Shown: one piece after another, positions 13,101 through 25,499 of the stretch
How positions within the stretch are numbered: position 1 is the stretch's first letter
Layout of the letters: each line of letters opens with the position of its first letter
NCBI RefSeq assembly: GCF_000524195.1
Contig: NW_020170440.1
Coordinates: forward strand, 177,319 to 241,318
DNA length: 64,000 nt
Direction of reading: 5' to 3'
Source: Echinococcus granulosus
Taxonomy: Eukaryota > Platyhelminthes > Cestoda > Cyclophyllidea > Taeniidae
Translations under genes and position numbers: made by a program
The notes under the pieces: model-generated
What the model was told of the DNA's origin: nothing
The model's input: the letters and a program-made list of their open reading frames with translations, nothing else
Database searches by the model: none

Positions 13101-15120
13101 CAAATGGGCTGTCAAACGCACCACCTATTTGCTGCATCAGTGTTCTACAGGGTGGAGGTCGATTCAATCGCTGCTCTTTTAGTGCAAGATTTCTCGATCT
13201 AGGAAACGACATCTTGTGGGCTTACCCGGGGTAGTCAGTACCAGACAGTCTAATAAACATATAACTAATGCTATGGGCGAAACATGTCTAGAAATCGGAG
13301 ATTTGACGTCTTGAGCATCATCCACAGCTCAGCTCTATGATCCTGGAGACAAATCTCCTCGCCGTTCCCAAAGGCAATTCACCTGCCAGAGGAGGCATGA
13401 GGAAAATCATACAAGATGAAACAAGGCAGCCTTCTGCTGTGTTATCCTGTTTTTCTGTCGCGCATGAGTGAGTGGGTGAATAGATAAAAGATCCATGCTT
13501 TCATCGACCAAGGACTTACAACAGAAGCAGCAACTTGATAACATCATATTTTAGAGGGCAATCTGAATTATTTGTGATGACTGTAAGTCCATGGGCGAGT
13601 AAAATGACGGTTGGTCGAGGTATCATCTCTTATGGTATACCACGTACTTGATGTCACGTAACTGGGGAGAAGAAAAGTGGCTGTTTTTAAAAATTTCCCT
13701 TGTTCACTCAATTATCGTGTAAGTGCATCATAACTGTGATTTCAAAATTAGATTTCGACTTTATTCAGAGATCATTTGAATTATTCCAAACTAACTTTAG
13801 AGAAAAGAATCACCGAGAGACCGTGTTACTTTGCAATTTCAAATTTTTCCTTATGACAGGCCATAATGCAGCTGTGGAGATGGCAGTGAAAACCAAGAGT
13901 GGCCCATGACTGGGCGGTAACTTGGTAGGTGGATTGAGGAAGAAATTGCATTCTCATCTGGCAGACGATTTTGACTCAACCTTGATTACGCAGATGAACT
14001 AGCTAGTCATAGACTACACTAAGACCAAAGCAGTGGTGAATAGCGTGAATGAGGTAAAAGCAGCTGTATAGTGAAATGAACTGACAGATACAGCGATTTA
14101 TCAACCCACTTTAAGACACAACGCCAAACGTGGTGTTGACGGAAGGGAAGGATAAAATTGTCCACGCGAGGTTTGACAAAGTTGAGATTGTGCAACGAAT
14201 TTAGTTGCGACCACAAATAGAACAACTGTGTAGGGCACCTGAACTGAGACCAAGAAGGTTGATAGTAATGGAACGAACCAAAGGCGAAGGTACAGCCATA
14301 TAGTTACAATAATATTGAGCCATTTGATACAAATTAGTAAACCAGTAAAGAAGCCGCATCGGAGAAGAATGGCTAAATTAAACCGACCATAGGGTGAAAT
14401 ACGAGTTAATGAAGAACGCAAACAAACGCTTATCCCAAACGACACTGCTTATAAGAGCATCAAACGGAAAGATCCACCAAAAGAAAGATAGAGCCAGCAG
14501 CCAAAAAAACAGTAACGAGGATTGGAGAAGATTACCCAAGTTGTTAGGCCATACAGATTCCGAGATAAAATTATTCAAAAGAAATTGATTGTTAAAAGGC
14601 ATTGTACAAACCCTGACAAGCCAACGGCGGACTTGGAAAGACGAGAATGCAGTTTTGAGAGTCCTTTGGCGTAGTCATTCTCCAGCTGGACCCTTTAGTG
14701 GCAAAGAATGAAGGTATTGCTATACATGGGGATGCGTGGGTATGTGTATGTGGTGTGGATTCACCTACTATGACAACGGCGAAAAGCCACAGATGGGAGA
14801 ATTCGATGTTATAGGATAAGTAATGCATATTACTGTCCAATGACCTTAAGGCTAATCAAGTAAATGCCTTAGTGATTAGCTAAACATGCAATGGTTTACA
14901 AAATCTTTCTTTAACTGAATAAGAAACAAAGGTGGGTTAGTAAAACCTCCGAGAAAATTTGGCTTTTGGAGAGGTTCGTGCATAACTTATTTGAGCAGCT
15001 TTACAGGATGAAAACAGTAGATAGAAATACTGACCTCTCCTGCAGGATGCTAATCAGGACACGTGTGAATTGACAAGAAGATTTGAATTCCTTCTGGAGA
15101 ATATCGAATCCGGTTCGATC
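4116..15120 (-). CDS. NOSTRIN: NOSTRIN-like F-BAR / HR1 / SH3 protein (5' end missing)
   Basis: Exons on the minus strand, 5' to 3': 15120-15035, 14692-14612, 12330-12186, 11480-11106, 10073-9978, 9720-9595, 8732-8420, 7796-7671, 6456-5828, 5729-5349, 5269-4979, 4674-4395, 4362-4315, 4240-4116 (stop TAA). All junctions are GT-AG, all phases agree, and the sum is 1034 codons including stop. Motifs appear in NOSTRIN order: an FCH/F-BAR start (LENDYAKGLSKL, then NGWIQTMENLEFEAKAHQDL), F-BAR helices (EEARIEWHSTLYQNSSK, LFDLERLRLRTMQETLESYL), an HR1/REM part (GLTNLVHVY, then STGPIFTDDA), a long low-complexity linker, and a C-terminal SH3 (SDYTPQKSGELALLEG ... IIPREVV). The family bends membranes and links endocytosis to actin; vertebrate NOSTRIN also binds eNOS. 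This copy is about twice the roughly 500 residues of vertebrate NOSTRIN, owing to an insertion in the F-BAR and the linker. The initiator exon, above 15120, was not found. Another F-BAR subfamily is possible but the HR1 match favours NOSTRIN. Confidence 0.86.
6833..6906. repeat. (CA)n/(CATA)n microsatellite in NOSTRIN-like intron
   Basis: This is a CA dinucleotide run with an internal block of CATA units (acatacatacatacatac). It lies in the intron between the HR1-coding exons 7796-7671 and 6456-5828. Open frames across it on both strands are products of the repeat. Confidence 0.92.
10490..11040. repeat. Degenerate CATC/ATCC field inside NOSTRIN-like intron
   Basis: There are scattered CATCCATC and CATTCATC units at about 10490-10860 and again at 10910-11035, within the intron between exons 11480-11106 and 10073-9978. 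Unit drift is strong; a few pure blocks remain (ttcatccatccatc near 10721). Confidence 0.7.
11505..11680. repeat. GGAT/GAAT tetranucleotide field, opposite strand phase
   Basis: Here the plus strand carries the complementary unit (gtggatggatggatgaacga), the reverse of the neighbouring 10490-11040 field. It sits directly upstream, in gene direction, of the acceptor at 11481 in the NOSTRIN-like gene. Confidence 0.75.
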
Positions 15121-16620
15121 CTTTTGTAATGAGATTAAGATACAAGCAATAAACGGAAAATTTAGGGCTCAATGTTCGCATAAATGTTTGTGCTAATATA
15201 AGATAGAAATAGTTATAAGAAGCAATTAAAAAGGGTAAGGTGAAGTCCTAGAAAATGTGGATTGTATAAACCCAAAATAATTTGAGTTTTGCTAGCACGT
15301 TGTGCAAGAAATGAACTAGAAGCAACTGCCATCAAATATAGATATAACTCATGGTTTTCACCATAAGTATAAAGGGTTCGGAAAGTCATATCCTCAATTA
15401 AATCGCGACTAGTGTATAAAAAAAACAGATAATAGGAATATATAAAAGTTAATAGCAGGCGCGCAACCGGCTGGACGCGACGACACTTTTATAAAACAGC
15501 ACGAAATTACCATAAAGCTATGCGACTCGAGCGAAACGCATTGTCTATGACGGCACTTTCTAAAACGGCAGTAGGCGAAATAGGCAGTGCCCAGCACAAT
15601 AAATAAACCAAGTCTTTAACAAAAGAAGGTTGAAATCTAGCAATAGAGGTGGAAGTAAGATACATAATATGTAACGACAAGATAAAAAGGTGGGGAGCAC
15701 CATTAATGGATAACCAAAATTCGCATATTCCACTTGCAATGACCTAAACTCAACGTTAAAAAATAGGTGCGTGTTTATTTTTGAGTAAATTTCGCACGAC
15801 AACTTAAAATGACCCCATAACAAGCAATAAACTAAGAGCAATAATTATGTGCAATGCATGGATAGCCTCTATTTCGCGTACAAAGACACATGTTCTCTTG
15901 TTCCCGTTGGAGAGCATTGCAAAAGTGCCCCCGAACGCATCGCACTAACCCATACAGCTTATTAAGCTATTTGAATATGGTGCAAGCGAAATTTGGATCC
16001 GAAAAGAAACGAGGTAAATAGTAACCCGCTTCCTTGTATTTATCGATGCGGGTTATTGCTAAGAAATGAAGGACCAAATTACGCAAAAATTCACTTTAAG
16101 TTCCAAAAAGTAATGATTATATAGGTGCAAATTTTGTGAATTTCACTGCTTAAAATTCAACATCTAATTTGCTAACACTTTAATTGGGCCTAAAGCTTTT
16201 AAATAACATCTTAGCTTGTGATACACAAACATCTAACAAGTGTTTCGTTTGGCTTGTTTCATAATTTTAATATGACATTTACGAATTTGTGGCTATTTGT
16301 TAAAGGGCTTCTGATGTGCATAATGCATTTTTCTTTCATTAACTCTTCGCTATTCAATGTCGTGGGAATTAGCTGCTGTACGTTTACAGGACTAAAGCAC
16401 CTACACGACTTTCTGATTCCCCTTACTGCTTGCATCTTTTTACGGCCTACCCTTCTTTTCTCATTGGTCTGCTTATTCTTGCGTTACACAATATAGTGTG
16501 TAAGGACAATGAACTCATGGGTTCCTAAGTATTCTCAACAGACTCTTGAGAAGAATTTATCAAAAGCTAAATGTGATGTAAATGGCTCCATCTACCAGAG
16601 TTATCACCTTATACCTGTAG

Positions 16621-19163
16621 GTGCATCGCGCAACTTTCATGTATCTCTTTTCCGAGATAGTTAAGTACGCTATGCAAACATCCAAAAATCTAGATGACGC
16701 GCAGTCAAAGTTAGTTTTCGCTAGTTTCATTGTTTTTATTATAAGTTTACCCAATGATGTATAATGGAGAATTTGTGCATTCAAGGCTTGCTTCCTTCGG
16801 GGCGCCAATTGGAAGGCAGATGCTAGATCTCGTTTTTTTACGTGAACGACTGCAAAAGCGAGAAATTCGTCTTTTGAACTTTCTTGTCTTTCTCAAAAGT
16901 ACATTCTGGCGCTGCATTTTCGGCAAAGAGGCTGATGACTTGGAACGTGATGGTTTGGACGAGCACACATGTACGCCCTCATTTTACTTGCTCATTTCGG
17001 TGGTTTCGTTATTTGCAGATTACATGATTGAACGTGAGCCTGTGGTTAACAAATTCACGCGTTTCACTTATGACCACTCGGAGTCTGAACGGAAAATTGG
17101 TTTGTCAGATTTCACCATTTTGTGTTTTTTATTGGCGTTTTTCTTACTGCTTCGTTATCCCGCTTCAACTTCTTATAAAACGCCTAGCCTTTGTGTTGCT
17201 AATAACACACGGAAACGCATGCATCCATGCTTGTTTAAAGGTGTTATTCAGATTCTGTTTTCCTCTGCAGTCCCATTAAACCTTGCTGCATTTAACTGTG
17301 GAATCATCGAATCGGCGCTGATTTGTGCTGGATTTGTGAGTTTGCGAGGATTTAGCCTGATTTAAGTCTTCTTACATTGATAAGGGTTTATTTTAAAATT
17401 GGAGTTTTGGTACCGTTACGGCTAAATAGTCGCTTCATCTACCCATGCTTGAATCTCTGTCAATTCATCCATCGCGGTCCATCCGTCCATCTCATTCACC
17501 CATCCGGCATCCACTCATTCTCCCACCTCTTTATCCTTCATTTTATCATTTCATTCATCCACCAACCTCTCTCTCCATTCTGAACAAGGCCATCCCTGTA
17601 GCCACCCGTTTTTTTCTGACTCATGAGTAGTTTGGAATGGATGAACGTGTTCGCTCGTCCCTACTGCAGTTGCTCTCAGGTTATCCACTCTATTAACAGT
17701 TTCTGATCTGCATCCACCCATTCTTCTGTCAACTATGTATTAACTCCTTCGTCCATTTCTTCATCCACTCCGGTTCCATCAATTCACTTTGAATCCTTAC
17801 ACCTATCCATTGCTCCATGCATCCTGTTCACCATTCGGAACTTACGCGCAGTTTTTGAAGGCTGATGTATCTGTTTTCTCCCACGCAAACTAACTTGTGT
17901 ATTGTCGTAGCTTGACCGCTTGAGCTATTCCTTCATTCACATATCTATTCATCATTGTCATTTTTTAGAACTGTGTGTGGTCTGAGACGAATAGGTTCTT
18001 TCACTTCCCTCCACTTAATTTGCTAAGTCTTCTCACGCGGTCGTCCTGTCTTATCGTTTGATGCTTCCTTTCGCACGGGTTCACCCGCATTATGCATCGT
18101 CAGAATGCATCCATTCCTTGTCCATCCCTCAAAGCTTCTCAGTTTCATGCGTCCCGGGCCTATTCATGCATCTCTTCATCCATCCATTTTTATATTCACG
18201 CGTCCATCTTTCCATTCATCCCATCAACCATCCGGAGTCTATACATTATTACTATTGCACTGGATCCATCCACTTTTCCATCCATTCACCAATTTGTCAA
18301 TGTATTTTTCCCACTTTTCATTTGTCCACCCTTGATTTGTCTGCATTAGTTTATTCACGTATAAGTTATCTGTTCATTTCATACCTCCTGACGCACTCAT
18401 CTCCGTCCTTTCAGGCCTTTGCCTGTTTTCTTTCTCCACAGCTGCTTTCGATTCATTCACTACACTAGGGTCAGCTTTGGTCCGTCTCCAGCGTGGCACG
18501 TTGTCACTTTATGATCGAGGCTGGGCTAAATTCACCACTCCGAGAGGAAATTTCTACGCTTTTGACCACTTGTCAGTCGGCTGGAAGTCAGATTCAGGAA
18601 AGGCTCAATTAATTTACAATTTTTTTATGAATTATCCCAATCCAGAATTCTCATTTTTCCAGTAAGTAAAACAGTTGGAATGATATGTTATTGCAGTACT
18701 CAATGGTATCGTAGTTTTGTCCTTATCCCTTCATTCGTTAATCTTGAATTCATCTGCTTTTTCGTCATTTCATTTAATCCCGAATTCATCCATTCTTCAA
18801 TCTACTGTGGTTTAATTCATCTTCCTCTCCGTCTATCTTATCAAAGCATTCAGTTTCTTCGAATTGATTGGTAGATAAGTGAATGGTCAGATGGGTGGAT
18901 GTGTTGACCGTAAAGTGAATGGAGAGATGTGTCCCATGATGAATGGATGATTGGATGCGAGATGGACGGACTCTTCAGCCTATTGCCGCTCGAATAAAGT
19001 GTACATTTCGTAATAGCCAGATGACAACTATCTCCCCCTCTTTATCTCTTCCCTCTCAATCTAGCCCTGCGAAGTCGCGATAACTTGGCACAAGGGCACA
19101 ACCTACGTAATCAAATTCCACGACAGTGTCATCGCGCGTGAACAGGGTTTGGACTCGCGATGA
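16621..19163 (+). CDS. TRAPPC5: TRAPP complex subunit 5 (Bet3-like family; N-terminal exon missing)
   Basis: Exons are 16621-16709, 16786-16970, 17019-17099, 17271-17335 and 19065-19163 (stop TGA), 173 codons including stop, all junctions GT-AG and in phase. The product is a core TRAPP subunit (yeast Trs31), part of the complex that tethers ER-to-Golgi vesicles and acts as a Rab1/Ypt1 exchange factor. Family signatures seen: FMYLFSEIVKYAMQ, LASFGAPIGRQMLDL, then LKSTFWRCIFGKEADDLE, then MIEREPVVNKF, then AFNCGIIESALICAGF, and the end EVAITWHKGTTYVIKFHDSV with a final DSR. About 15-25 residues are missing at the N-terminus; no upstream exon with matching phase was found. An AATAAA lies 21 nt past the stop. 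The gene diverges from the NOSTRIN-like gene. The last intron (1.7 kb) is filled with tetranucleotide repeat. Confidence 0.93.
17430..17960. repeat. CATC/ATTC field in TRAPPC5 last intron (first block)
   Basis: Irregular TCCATC, CATTC and CACCCATC units fill this part of the 17336-19064 intron. Open frames here encode His/Ser/Pro/Ile-rich simple sequence and are not genes. Confidence 0.82.
18055..18460. repeat. CATC/ATTC field in TRAPPC5 last intron (second block)
   Basis: The composition matches the preceding block, with three overlapping plus-strand open frames, the longest 136 codons. That is what a period-4 repeat free of stop codons produces in all frames. Confidence 0.82.
18720..18960. 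repeat. Tetranucleotide field that switches strand phase
   Basis: The first half (about 18720-18850) carries CATT/CATC units on the plus strand. The second half (about 18870-18965) carries the complementary GAAT/GGAT units. The reversal gives a loose inverted arrangement around 18860. Confidence 0.65.
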
Positions 19164-19184
19164 TGGTCGTTAGCCAGGAGACAT

Positions 19185-19190
19185 AATAAA
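19185..19190 (+). promoter_or_regulatory. Polyadenylation signal of TRAPPC5
   Basis: Canonical AATAAA begins 22 nt after the last base of the TGA at 19161-19163, inside aataaataaaac. A very short 3' UTR would be implied if this signal is used. Confidence 0.6.
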
Positions 19191-22100
19191 TAAAACAAAA
19201 CAATGGCCTATTCTTCCTGTGATACTTTGTGTAATTTCCTCCCAAGACTGCTTTTTTATTTCAACTGAGCTACAAGAAGGAGAAAAAGATGACGGTGGGT
19301 ACCTTGATTACCAAGGTATTCCGAAGTATGGAACAGGCCACGATTGTGGATTTTAGGAAGCGGTTGGTTTGCAAACTGTCATCAATCATGCCATGGGAAA
19401 GGTGACCTTTTGTGAGTCACTTGAAGTAAATCAGCCCTCTTTAAATAAGGTGAATTTACTGAAAGAGAAGGTAAAGAACGCGGTGAAATGAAGTGGGAGC
19501 AGCAATATTTAGGAAGGTACCTTGTATTAATCACGAGGGGCTTGTGTGCCACGCAGGAATTAAGGTCTGTGGGTTCTTGATTCGCTGCTTATTCGAGCAA
19601 GAATTTTAGGCTCGGTGTAGCTGCTCTACTTTTATTGTCTAACGTGTAAACCTGACTAGATTTCAACCTGTGTGCCTAGGTTGTAGTGGTATGGTGCTTT
19701 GGGCCTTCTCGGAGGTCGTGATGGGTAATGCCAATGCGAAAAAGGGCTCACTGACGCGTTCAGCGATTGGGGGCTGTTGATCGCAGTTACTCGAGCATCA
19801 AGGTAGAGCATATGAAAAAACAGTGGGGAGACTCCTGTCTCTGGGTTAGACTCGATGATCCCCCTTTTGCTGATTGAATACTACACATGAAGTGCCGTGG
19901 AAGAGGAACACATCTTGAATAGCTGAATCTCCTATTGTATGTGCTTAGAGATTTGGCACCTGCCCCATCTCCATTTAGGCGAATGAGTGGGGGTATGAGG
20001 CACCGGTTTATTCCACGAGAAGCTGAGAATAACCTAGGTGAGCGCCTGGCTAGCACTCAGGTGGTGGGAAAATCAAAAAAGACGAATGAGTGCCGATGAC
20101 AACAGAAGACATGACCAATCGAATCTGTCGAGATTTACTTTACGTTTTGAAGTCATTGGAGTAGCATATTCAGCTACGTGAGACCTTCCAGTCCACCATG
20201 AAGTAGGCCTCCACAGCGACGGTGCAGAAATCTATCACTAGTCTCCGTTACAGTAAGAATAAATCCGGTTCCAGAGCAGATTGCCATGTCTTATGGGGGT
20301 TCAGGGGTTAACCTGAGCTCCACAAGCATAACGTTCTGGGGTTCCTCCAGTTAAACAAACAAATGGGCAGGCATCCACTTCCCCCAAATCAGTGTTTTCA
20401 GTCCAAGTAAGGCATATTTTGCCCTTGTCAGGGTGCAAATTTACCGTATATCAAGCTTGCATGCCACTAATACATCTGACCCTTCTTGCAATACAGATTC
20501 GCGCGATTCCGCTCAAATTTTGAAATACTGAAAAACAACTTAACTATAAGGCTTATTTCAGGTAAAGGGAAGGAGGGGTCATCAGATCAGATATAGGCTT
20601 TTAAGTCAATGGCTTTGGATCTGTACCCTAAGGGGTACATGTGCTCTGTTATGCATTGTCCGGAATAGCTGACCCACAGATCCTCTTTGGGGCAGTCCCA
20701 TCTACATCAGTATGCAGTGATGATTCAGGTCTGTGAACGAGGCAGTGGTACAAGAAGCCTAGCACACCTACTCCCAACCACAGAAGGCTCCTAGTTCAGT
20801 TTGTACAGTTGATGGCAGCCATGTGATTGCGCGCGTCAGTGACGATGTTGGTCCTGGTGCCTCCTTTCCGAGGCCACAGCCTCATCAGTCGTCAGCTCTG
20901 TTTGCATTCAGCTACTTGTTGACCCATCACCCATGGTGTGAAGGAATTGCACAAGACATAAATCATTCTGTGCGAGAGTGGTGAACACAGTCTAGTCATT
21001 CACCAAAGCTGCTTTCCGAGCATCAGCTAAAAGCCGTGCTAGGTGATAGAAGAGGAGCAGGAGACTAAACAAAGAAAGGCATTGTGTTATCCTACGTCCC
21101 AGTTCGGCTTGAATGCTCATCGTCAATTTGTGCCGAATGAGAATTAGTCACGCCACTATTGTAGCGCCTTTTAATTTACAAGGCACGGCTAAACATACCT
21201 TCTGGAATGACGAGGTAGCGTATTGACGTCACACGCCAACACCGAAGAAGTAGCGGACAGGGCTGGCTAATGATTGGATGATTCACAGGCTGGCCGATCC
21301 AGTAGTAGTTTGCTATTCCACTGCATTTATCACTCAAGGTGTACTTGATACTTCTCACTTCACTAAGTCCTAGTCTCTAGTAGGAAATAAGGGGATTTAT
21401 TGCAACTAAACAATGCATCTTATTATCAGGGAGGATTACGCGAGACTTGCATCCTGTAGTGATCGGCTTTGCTCCAGTTCCACGCCATGTGCCCATGTTT
21501 CTTTCCTAGTCTTGGATTAGCCTGTGGAGTAGTCACCTTGGCCACTCTGAGTGTCGGTCTTGTGATGTCTTCAAGTTGAAACCCAAGTGACATTCACCCC
21601 TTCCAAAATAATCTGACCAACTTAAGTGATTATCCAAAGAAGGCTTGTATCGAAATGGATCGGCTGGAATCTTTAAATAAAGTGGCCGGATCTGCGAAGA
21701 CTTGCAACTGAAGAACGTACAATAAAATGATGTTTCCATGCTTGATTAGTTGACCCGCCAAACTCTACCATTTCCTCGGATTCTATCGGTATCTTGACCA
21801 TAGCCTCCCAGCTCCTCCGTATTGGTAACGTCTCCAGACCGTTTACTCCACCGACTGGCTACCATGGTCAAAAGGGCAGCCTTATAGATGGCTCAATCGA
21901 TGACGCTTCACAGCAGAAACATCGAGAACACGATGTCGATGTTTACTAACCGAGAGTTGAACATAAGTAGTCAATAGTATTTATGAAATAAAAAGAAGTG
22001 ATTTGCAAGTGAAGTCACAAAACTCTCGTACTCCGAGGTCATGTGCTCTTAACTTCTTATACCTAAGGGTTGATTTGAAGGTCGAAATCACGTAAAGCCC

Positions 22101-25100
22101 ACTGGCAACACGAGTCAGTTGATTGATTAGTCAGGCTTTTCCTGATTTTAGTTATTTGTGGCATAATGGCGTTTTCTCCTTTAAGTGAGTCGGATATCGC
22201 ATAAAAGATGCAACATAATCCCAGGTAAAACACTTATAGAAGTTGTGCACGCAATCTGATTTACCTCAGTTGGATATTATTTCAGTTGAACGGCCACCAA
22301 GAGTTGGTGAGTTGGGAGTTTATCCAATTAAAAGGATCAGTAATTCGAGTCTCGCTGTTTAGAGAAGGAAGTAAGATTAAGATGGTATGATTTAATAGTA
22401 TTGGATTTGAGAAGCTGTAATTATAAATCACCTCCTGACAACAAAATTGCACTAGTTAATAACTCCAATATGATGGGACTTTACATGTTGAACAATTTTT
22501 CGTGTCGTGGTCATTTTTTTTTCTTTTCTTTGAATTGAAGTGCAGCAACATAAGCTCTTCATTTCCAATGGTTTGCACTTCCAACTGGCCATGTGGTACT
22601 ACGTCTTTTGACGAGCTTAGGAGAGATTAAATGATGCATTGGAGTAGACACAACCTGTCTTCTGATTGAGTAGATTGCCTACTGACCAAATGAAAGTGAA
22701 CGAGAAATAACAGTACGGCCTGGTGTCGGTAGGAGCCATAGTAGAAGGGCTGAAAAGCATTGCCAGTGTGCAGGAGGACTGAGAGGCTACTGGTATGGCC
22801 CAGAGGTAGCACCACCAAGCCGAAATAGGATGGCGGAGTCTTGAGTGTATCAAAAAAGGAAGTAAAATAATCTAGAATATTATTTGTACAGTGATTTCCA
22901 CACAGTAAATTTTCTCCATAGATTGGCTGAAATGCGATTCGACAAATCAGATTTCAACACGATATGAGCACGCCTTTTGAAGGGCTCAAATTAGAAAAGA
23001 GGTATTAATCGGAGTTACGCCTGTGGTATAATTGAAGAAGATTAACAATTTTGAAAAAATCCACCTTATTTCCAAATAAGCGCTACCTTGAATAACCTTC
23101 GTGCGTGACAGCATCGTGAACAAAGTTATCCCTTACCTTGACAGCTTTACTCAACGGTTAAGTTACCTGTCCAAAAAAGCCCACAACCATGATTATTTAC
23201 AAGGCCTCAAAGTTTAGGATTTGACACCACGACTAGTCTGTGACATTCCACGTGATCGCCTCAAGTCCAACCCTCAATTTGCTACTGGTACATCGTAGGG
23301 CTGTGCAGCTAAAGGGGGGGTCAGAAGACCACGGCACCGTGGAGACAGAAGAGCCTGTCTGAGCAGATACCCGGTTTATCAGCTCGCCGTACATTTTCAT
23401 CGTGTGAGCATGGTCTCTTCACTGTCTCGGCCCTAATGAGCTCTTGCGTTGAATGCAACCGACGCGAGACAGGACCGAGGATGGTATGATGAGTTTGCAT
23501 GGGGGGGGGGTAGATCTGGTTAAGATGCGCAAATATAGCGTTTAAGACAAGGTGACATGTATCGTGGAGACTGGGCGTCTTTCTAAAGGTCGTCTATCCT
23601 GTGTTGCCATCGCTTCTCGTAGCAACGCTTGGCCATACGGCGAATTAAGAAGGGGAATGCCACATGCTCAAATTGGGCTGAATCGATTCGTCCGGGTTAG
23701 TGTTAGTCTGCCCCCATTAAGGTCATTCAGGGTCTTTTGTCAACTGGGCCTCACTTCAGTGGAACTAAAGCTGGAGAGTTTGTCAAAAGTAAATGGTGTT
23801 TCAGCTCTTCCGTGGTGATACTCTGCATGCTCAGCTATTCATTGCAGATTTCTTCTCCCCCGAAACCACTAAACAAAGTCAGAATTGCCTTTCACTTGGT
23901 TTAAAGTCTCTTCGAAGTCGTAAAAAGCCATCTCAGAATGGAAGAAGGTTCATTATTCGCGCATTTAAAGATCAAGGAGAAAGCAGCAGATATGGCAGCA
24001 AAAAATTTGCTATCAAGTCGCTAGAATATCGTGATGCTTTATCTTCCCGTCCGTCTCCATTCAGCAGTTAGATTTCCCATTTAGTAAAAAAAGGCGATAT
24101 CTTACCTCACAGGTCCCTTACGAGCGTCTAGCTATGGCTCGTTGATGGAGGATGGATGAAGTTCCTAGTTTATAACCCTTACTGGAGGAATCGGATACAG
24201 GAGAATTAAAACGAGTCACAACAAAACAGTTCAAAATTGCTAAATCTAGCGATGGTTGTGGCGTTTGTGCCAGCTTTCATCGTCCAGGTGGAGTTGTCCT
24301 ACATCTACTGCAGACGCTTCATAGATAGAAAGGATGCCTAGCACTATGATCACCGGCATGTCGGAAGAATTAATGGTTAAGATAGCTCCTGATAATCAAA
24401 ATCATCTACCTTGATTACTGGGAAGAGAATGAAGTATAAGTTAAATTCAAGATAGCGACACATTCCGATCGGATTAGATATCTTCTGCCGCTTCCTGTCG
24501 GTAAAATGGAGCTAAATAAGAACGCTGAAAATAGAAAGACGATAGTTTTTGCTAAATAAACCAATGTTCCAGTGATCTAGAAGCCATGGACTCAGTCTAA
24601 TAAAGCTCAGGCTTGAATTAGTACTTTTGCTCAACCGGTGTAAAAAAGATGAGGCAGATAAATCGTCTCAAATTTGAGTTTTCTCATGTGAATTCGGAGA
24701 AAATGTGTGACGGACGACTCTGAATAAGACTACAGGTGCTGCGTTATTCTTTTACCAAGATATCAAAAAAAGGATTTTAGAAAGCAAAAAATCAAAAATT
24801 TGCTTTTCCATGTGGTCTTCACAGCATTTCTAACAGCAGTTGAATCCAACGGCATGGAGCCTAAGAAACTGTGGCGACACTTGTGGTGGATGCTCACTCC
24901 ACGCCATTCCAACCACATCGGTAGCCCCTGGGGGGTTCCAATCAAGGCAGAAGGAGGAGGAGTCTGAAGAGAAAAATAAGATTATAAAAATATTTCAAAT
25001 ATTCGCTCCCTTGAATCGACTCGAGTTTTGCTGTTAGCTGCACACATAAGGTATCCGTCTTTCGACTCAGGGTCTGAAAATCCTCCCTAATATCTCGATA

Positions 25101-25499
25101 TTTTTTAAGAGTGTTCAGTGCGTGCGAGTCAACTAACGGCATTAAGCATAAAAGTACATGAAGGCTGACAGGTTAGAAGGGTGGATGGATGGCATGAGAC
25201 TAGAGTCAGACAAAGTTGTATGGAGAGGTCACAGGGTCGTAGACTGAATGTTCACGAGCTGATTTTTTTTACAGACCACTAAGGCGCGTTGTTAGCTGTC
25301 TATATTCACATGCCCGCTACATCTGGTGTGCTTAGATTTCACGATTTCTGTGAAGAACGTTGCCTAATGTTGGTACAATTGAAAAAAAAAGAAAGCCAAG
25401 TAATTAACGAAATATAAGATAGTTGGTACATTCAGATGGTCTATGACGTGACCGGAAACAGTTAGTGTGGACCTCGCGATGACCTTGGTAACTTTTCAG
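19191..25499. other. Long intergenic stretch without a recognised gene
   Basis: I read both strands and found no chain of exons matching a known family. The open frames at 23552-23818 and 23793-24071 overlap and show no domain I recognise. The second is preceded by a passable acceptor (cattgcag) and is rich in Ser, Lys and Arg, so an unknown exon cannot be excluded. A minus-strand coiled-coil-like frame at 25030-25142 is reported separately. A G run lies at about 23501-23510. Confidence 0.5.
25030..25142 (-). CDS. Possible single exon of unknown coiled-coil protein
   Basis: On the minus strand an acceptor-like GTTAG is followed by an open frame with normal amino-acid composition and heptad-like spacing (ALNTLKKYRDIREDF, then LSRKTDTLCVQLTAKLESI). 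The plus strand is not open in a sensible frame here. I found no partner exon and do not recognise the protein, so this may be a chance open frame. Confidence 0.25.

Noticed and set aside
15965..16013. Plus-strand ATG frame MVQAKFGSEKKR ending at a GT donor, as TRAPPC5 first exon
   Set aside because: It ends in phase 1 while the exon at 16621 needs phase 0, so the join would shift the frame.
18058..18468. 136-codon plus-strand open frame
   Set aside because: It is His/Ser/Pro simple sequence produced by a period-4 CATC repeat and is open in three frames.
18477..18665. Plus-strand frame with RGTLSLYD that resembled the TRAPPC5 C-terminal strand
   Set aside because: The true TRAPPC5 end (WHKGTTYVIKF) lies at 19065-19163 and joins exon 17335 in phase 0; this frame is intronic.
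22740..22820. Short similarity to the solo-LTR block ggctactggcatggccc
   Set aside because: Only about 20 bases resemble it and neither end of the element is present; too little for a fifth copy.
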